Assembly: GCF_001592045.1 (NCBI RefSeq)
Contig: NZ_BCWB01000049.1
Span: 1 to 51,621, forward strand
From: Thermobifida fusca NBRC 14071 = JCM 3263
GTDB lineage: Bacteria; Actinomycetota; Actinomycetes; Streptosporangiales; Streptosporangiaceae
DNA: 51,621 nucleotides
Direction: 5' to 3'
Both the position numbers and the translations under genes were made by a program. How positions within the stretch are numbered: the first letter of the stretch is position 1; every line of letters begins with the position of its first letter. This document shows positions 46,181-51,621 of the stretch, one piece after another. Under the pieces are notes generated by a model. The model did no database searches, was not told where the DNA came from, and worked only from the letters and a program-made list of their open reading frames with translations.

Positions 46181-46212
46181 GGTGCAGCCCCTGAGCACCC
46201 AGGAGCCGCACC
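46181..46212 (-). terminator. Hairpin terminator of guaB1
   Basis: A 13-bp stem (46181-46193 with 46200-46212, two G-U pairs in the RNA) and a six-base loop lie 11 bases after the guaB1 stop. There is no strong T tract. Confidence 0.6.
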
Positions 46213-46222
46213 CCAGCCCTGG

Positions 46223-47743
<1,521 letters not shown>

Positions 47744-47893
47744 TTATGGTTCGCCAACCGTCATCCCGGCAGAGCGGTGACCATCGGATCTCCCGTCCCA
47801 CCACTCCGCCCGGGAAAACGTGTCCTCGCATTCTCCGGGGGCGTCCACCCGATGTGGAGTCTCTCCACCCCGTTACAGGAGTAACACAAGACG

Positions 47894-48865
47894 ATGACAG
47901 CCTTCACGCTTGCTGAAATCCAGGAGCGCACGTACAAGAAACGTGATGCCTGGTGGACGGTGTTCCTGGTCGATCCGCTCGCCGGACGGCTGGTCGTCTG
48001 GACTGCCAACCACACCTCCATCACCCCTAACCAGCTCACCTTCGGAGCCGGACTCCTGGGTTTGGGGGCGGCGGCGTGCTTCACTCAGGCGACATGGCCC
48101 TGGCTGGTGGCTGGAGCGCTGCTGTTCCACCTCAGCTTCGTGCTCGACTGCATGGACGGCAAGATCGCGCGCCTCAAAGGCACCGGTACGGTGTTCGGGG
48201 CCTGGGTCGACTTCGTCTTCGACCGCATCCGGTTCTTCGCCTGCATGATGGCCCTGCTCCTCGGCCAGTGGGTCCACACCGGAGAGATCGCCTACCTGCT
48301 GCTCGCGCCGCTGCTCACCTTCTTCGACCTGCTGCGCTACCTCAACGGCACGCAGATCGCCAAGACCCGGCGCACCATGCGGCGGCGGTTGAACGCGCTG
48401 CTCGGCCAGCAGAACGACCAGCCTGAGCAGAGCGAGAACGAGCCGGGGGCCGCCGAAGACGCGGAGAGCACTGAGACCGAGACGACCGTCTTCCCCCAGC
48501 ACCAGCAGCCCAAGGACGACAAAAAAGAGGGCGTGGTCTCCTCGATGGCGCCCGTGTTCACGAGGTTCAGCACCTACCAGCGCCTGCGGGAAGCGCTGCT
48601 GCGCCACCGGGTCCGTCCGCACCTGTTCAGCGGGATCGAATTCGAGATGTTCGTGTGCATCGTGGCACCTTTGACCGCTCTCGTCTCGCTGTTCACCCCG
48701 TGGCCGCACTTCATCATTCCCGTCTCTGTCTTCGCTGGCGCCGCGCTGATGCTCTTCGAGGCCGTGCTGGTGGTCAAGCTGTGGCTGGACACCCGGGTCT
48801 TCGAAGCCGGCATCCGGCAGCTGACCGCTGCTGCCGAGGCCGAGGCCAACGCCGCCGCCAGCTGA
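47894..48865 (+). CDS. CDP-alcohol phosphatidyltransferase
   Basis: This membrane enzyme of 323 aa joins a CDP-alcohol (such as CDP-diacylglycerol) to an alcohol acceptor. The full signature DGKIARLKGTGTVFGAWVD continuing to FVFD (DGx2ARx8Gx3Dx3D) lies at about 89-111. Helices flank it, and two more pairs are seen later. A long acidic, Gln/Glu-rich hydrophilic loop (about 175-215) interrupts the protein and is unusual for the family. ATG at 47894 follows AGGAG by about 11 bases. The acceptor alcohol is not determinable. Confidence 0.88.
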   Translation: MTAFTLAEIQERTYKKRDAWWTVFLVDPLAGRLVVWTANHTSITPNQLTFGAGLLGLGAAACFTQATWPWLVAGALLFHLSFVLDCMDGKIARLKGTGTVFGAWVDFVFDRIRFFACMMALLLGQWVHTGEIAYLLLAPLLTFFDLLRYLNGTQIAKTRRTMRRRLNALLGQQNDQPEQSENEPGAAEDAESTETETTVFPQHQQPKDDKKEGVVSSMAPVFTRFSTYQRLREALLRHRVRPHLFSGIEFEMFVCIVAPLTALVSLFTPWPHFIIPVSVFAGAALMLFEAVLVVKLWLDTRVFEAGIRQLTAAAEAEANAAAS

Positions 48866-48881
48866 CCCCGACAGGTTTCCT

Positions 48882-48915
48882 GGTCCGGAAGGGCCCTCAC
48901 CGGCCTCTCCGGACC
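48882..48915 (+). terminator. Hairpin after the phosphatidyltransferase gene
   Basis: GGTCCGGA (48882-48889) and TCCGGACC (48908-48915) are perfect arms around 18 bases that include a GGGCCC. It starts 17 bases after the stop. There is no T tract. Confidence 0.45.
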
Positions 48916-49735
48916 GTTGAGCCGCTGGACCGCTCCACCGCACGGGAGCGCTCCGCAGCAGACGGCCGCAAGAGCCACGAGGCGTCCGGTTCGACGAGCG
49001 GGCGCACCACCGCCCTGACCCACGGCAGGCAGAGGACAAAGGCCAGCGCCAGCCCTGGGCCGGTATTGACCGCCATCCCAGAGCCCTGTCGGCCAGCTCA
49101 TCCCGGCCGAAGGGCCAGCGTCAGGGCGAGAGCCGCCAGCATGCAGCCGGACCGGCTCAGCAGTCCGAGCCCCAACGGGTCGATACCGCGGTCGACCAGG
49201 CTCGACCGCCAGGAGAACCACGCACAGTCCACGTAGTGCGCCGCAGGCACGGCCGCCACCAGCGAGACGACGACCGTGAGCGCGGACAAGTGCCTCGGCT
49301 GCAGCAGGGCGAGCACGAAGAACGGCAGCAGACTCAGCATCCGCCCCAGGCCAAGTACGTCCCCCAACTCCGCGAAGCCACGGCGACAGAGACCCCTACC
49401 GCTGTGGTGAGCGGCCACCGCAGCCGCTGCCCCGCGGGAACACGCAACCGCCAGCCAGACAGGGCCACCAGGAACCGCAGGGGCCACGCCGGCTCCAGTG
49501 GGCCGTCGGAAATCTCGGGCCCACCACGAGCGCCCAAAGCACGTGCCCTCCCAGAAGATCAGGTAGGGGAAGCCAGCCCGAGCACCAGTTTTTCCACTCG
49601 CCGCGGAGAAGCGTCGAACCGCTGCGGCAGGTAGCCGCTGATCAGGATGGACGCGGGCCTGCAGAACGCGTAGACCCGCGTGGAGACCGCGTTCACCAAG
49701 GGGTTCCCCAGATCGGATCGATCGCGGGGCCGAAC
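48897..49735 (-). pseudogene. Decayed membrane sensor (histidine-kinase-like) gene
   Basis: No intact frame exists here, but three minus-strand pieces in successive frames read like one membrane protein. The first (about 49720-49559) includes PLVNAVSTRVYAF and ISGYLPQRF and stops at 49559-49561. The second (about 49574-49098) has PYLIFWEG and then hydrophobic stretches such as LSLLPFFVLALL and LTVVVSLVAAVPAAHYVD. The third (about 49060-48897) has LALAFVLCLPWVRAVVRPL and LLRPSAAERSRAVER. The last piece resembles the end of the sensor region of actinobacterial histidine kinases, just before the dimerisation domain, which is absent. Two frameshifts and a 3' truncation are implied. Family assignment is tentative. 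Confidence 0.4.
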
Positions 49736-50195
49736 ACCATCAAAGCGACGAGGGGGAATTTCGCATTCTCCAACCGGGAATCGCGTTGCTGGCGTGCTGC
49801 GGCAGGTACGGCAGTCGTAGGAAAGAAGGGCGTTGGGACCACACGCTCTCCGAGAGAACGATCACCAACGGAGGCTGCGGGAGAAAGCGGTTCGACAGCA
49901 CAGCACTTGTTGTGACAGACAGTAATCCCGAGAGAATTCTGGGAGAAGGATAAGAGGACTCTCAGGAAAGCCCGGCGAGAAAAGCTGGAGAGATGGGCTG
50001 CTGGGACACGGTCTTCCCCACCCGGCTCCCCTCGACTCCAGGAGCGGAGCACCGGAGCGCGCACGTCCGCCGGCCCGGGAAGCGTGTTGAGATTCCCGAC
50101 GTGGGCGGCAACAATCGTTGCGGGTCGCGTGCGTTCCGCCGGGCCCGACCACGGTCCGTTCCATCGAACCGACATAACGAAGGCGGTGGCAAGTA
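49736..50195. other. Intergenic, nothing firm
   Basis: 460 bases without a coding-like frame on either strand. The local GC content is somewhat lower around 49740-50000. Probably the control region of the amidohydrolase-like gene plus debris of the decayed gene. I could not single out a promoter. Confidence 0.4.
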
Positions 50196-51621
50196 GTGCC
50201 GCAGGCGGTCGATCCACGACGTGTCACGGAACACGGCAGCGAGGTCATGCGACTCGTCGACGAGATTTTCCCCCTCGTCGAGGGTTTCTACGTTGACCTG
50301 CACCGAAACCCTGAATTGTCGCATCAGGAGCACCGCACCTCCCAAGCCGTGGCCGAATGGCTGTCCCGGGCGGGGTACGAAGTCACGACCGGGATCGGCG
50401 GTACCGGGGTCGTCGGGATCCTCCGCAACGGTGAAGGACCGACCGTGCTGCTCCGCTGCGCTATGGACGCCCTGCCCCTCGCAGAGCAGACCGGTCTGCC
50501 CTACGCCAGTACCGCCCGCGGGACGATGGCCGACGGCCAAGAAACGCCGATCATGCACGCCGCCGGCCACGACGCGCACACCGCCTGCCTGGTCGGGACA
50601 GCAGACCTGCTGTCCAGTTCACGGAAACACTGGAGCGGCACCCTGATGGTCGTCGCACAGCCCGGCCAGGAGACCCTGGACGGCGCCGAGGCCATGCTCG
50701 CTGACGGTCTCTACGAACGCTTCGGGCGCCCCGACATCGTCCTCACCCAGCGGGTCGGCCCCCAACCCGCCGGAATGATCGCCCACCGGGCCGGGGTCAT
50801 CCTCGGCATGTCCACCACCGTGGGAGTGCGGATCTTCGGCAGCCCGGGCCACGGCGGATTCCAGCCGCAGACCGGTGTCGACCCCGTGGTCATCGCCGCA
50901 TCCATCATCACACGCCTGCAGACCATCGTCGCGCGCGAAGTCAACCCCAGTGAGATGGCGGTCCTCACCACGGGAGTGGTGCGCGCCGGAACCAAAGCCG
51001 ACCTCGTCCCCGACGAGGCGTACCTGGAAATCAACACGCGCTGCCTCAACGAGCGGGTAGCCGACCGGATTTACGCGGCCATCGAACGCGTAGTCAAAGC
51101 CGAAGCCGCTGCCTCGGCAGCCCTCCGCGAACCCGAGGTCACCGAGATCCGCAGGACCAGCCTGATCCGCAACCACGCGCAGCACACCCGCGCGGTGTCC
51201 TCCGCCCACCGGGCCTACTTCGGCGACGCCTATGTGATCGACCTGCCGGAACCTTTCGCGGTTGGCGACGACTTCGGTGCGTTCGGGCTCCCTGATGACC
51301 CTGAACCCGTGCCATACGTTATGTGGCTCCTCGGCTCCACCCCGCACGACGTGTGGTCCGCCGCCCCCGGAGCCACCCCCTTCGACAAACTCGCGTCAGT
51401 GCCGGGCTCCCACTCCTCCCAATTCGCCCCCGATCGCGAAGCCACCCTGCGCGCCGGAATCGCCGCACTCACGATCGGTGCCCTCACCTATCTGGGCCGC
51501 ACCTCTGGACCGGGACGGGCCACCTCCGGCCTGGCGCAGATCGCCAGTTCCCGGATCACGGAGGACGAGTCGACGCAGAGCGCGGACATGGAGGCGCTGC
51601 TCGCGGACGATGATGAGGGGG
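50196..51621 (+). CDS. M20D amidohydrolase-like protein, metal site degraded (3' partial)
   Basis: The frame from GTG 50196 (GAAGGCGG upstream) is open to the window end (475 codons seen). The fold is M20D/HipO-like: LHRNPELSHQE (35-45), TGLPYAS, a dimerisation domain with FGSPGHGG, and GSHSSQFAP near the end. Key positions differ from active relatives. RADMDALP reads RCAMDALP (Ala89). MHACGHD reads MHAAGHD, so the metal Cys is Ala123. QPAEE reads QPGQE, so the catalytic Glu is Gln158. The metal His after the QP segment is Arg186 (TQRVGPQP). His125, His128, Glu159 and the C-terminal His remain. Hydrolysis is doubtful. The acidic tail beyond residue 455 is not family-typical. Confidence 0.82.
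   Translation, partial: MPQAVDPRRVTEHGSEVMRLVDEIFPLVEGFYVDLHRNPELSHQEHRTSQAVAEWLSRAGYEVTTGIGGTGVVGILRNGEGPTVLLRCAMDALPLAEQTGLPYASTARGTMADGQETPIMHAAGHDAHTACLVGTADLLSSSRKHWSGTLMVVAQPGQETLDGAEAMLADGLYERFGRPDIVLTQRVGPQPAGMIAHRAGVILGMSTTVGVRIFGSPGHGGFQPQTGVDPVVIAASIITRLQTIVAREVNPSEMAVLTTGVVRAGTKADLVPDEAYLEINTRCLNERVADRIYAAIERVVKAEAAASAALREPEVTEIRRTSLIRNHAQHTRAVSSAHRAYFGDAYVIDLPEPFAVGDDFGAFGLPDDPEPVPYVMWLLGSTPHDVWSAAPGATPFDKLASVPGSHSSQFAPDREATLRAGIAALTIGALTYLGRTSGPGRATSGLAQIASSRITEDESTQSADMEALLADDDEG

Noticed and set aside
49693-50217. 174-codon minus-strand frame before the amidohydrolase gene
   Set aside because: No motif, mixed composition and no ribosome site; it overlaps the decayed-gene region and the amidohydrolase upstream region.

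Overview
The window is high-GC actinobacterial chromosome. GTG starts are common, third codon positions are rich in G and C, and coding density is high. The tmRNA encodes the tag ANSKRTEFALAA, which I recall as the Thermobifida fusca tag, and the gene content (decaprenyl-phospho-sugar epimerase genes, a conservon, DUF3068 proteins) fits Thermobifida or a close Nocardiopsaceae relative. The species call is an inference.

Layout. 1-1371 is the end of a penicillin-binding-protein-like gene whose three catalytic motifs are all altered. 1372-2277 holds candidate promoters, the tmRNA gene ssrA and its terminator. 2315-5897 carries a small hypothetical gene, nagA, a short cysteine-ended leader peptide followed by an NADPH:FMN-reductase-like gene, and an EamA-type membrane protein with a palindromic candidate operator upstream.

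6133-25486 reads as one cell-envelope glycan locus. The plus strand has a secreted SGNH hydrolase with fibronectin-III-like domains, two large GT-C-like membrane proteins, a 46-residue DUF2613 microprotein, a GT4 glycosyltransferase, a 1403-residue AftD-type arabinofuranosyltransferase, a DUF3068 protein and an acyltransferase-3. The minus strand has two methyltransferases and a four-gene operon (DUF3068, decaprenyl-phosphate phosphoribosyltransferase, DprE1, DprE2). UbiA, DprE1 and DprE2 would make decaprenyl-phospho-arabinose, AftD and perhaps the GT-C proteins would use it, and the remaining genes could modify or export the product. The content resembles mycobacterial arabinan and Rv0224c-Rv0228-type clusters.

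25496-33773 is housekeeping: a Nudix hydrolase, TypA/BipA, an FAD monooxygenase, and a LysR regulator divergent from sdhCAB with a perfect inverted repeat between them. 33873-38724 (minus strand) has an SF2 helicase with two predicted membrane segments, a SpoU/TrmH RNA methyltransferase and an MpaB-type (DUF2236) oxygenase. 38897-42802 is a conservon (cvnA-B-C-D). 43072-46029 is a small membrane operon led by a protein combining a solute-binding domain and a von Willebrand A domain. 46223-48865 has guaB1 and a CDP-alcohol phosphatidyltransferase. 48897-49735 looks like the decayed sensor half of a histidine kinase. The window ends inside an M20D amidohydrolase-like gene that has lost several metal-site residues.
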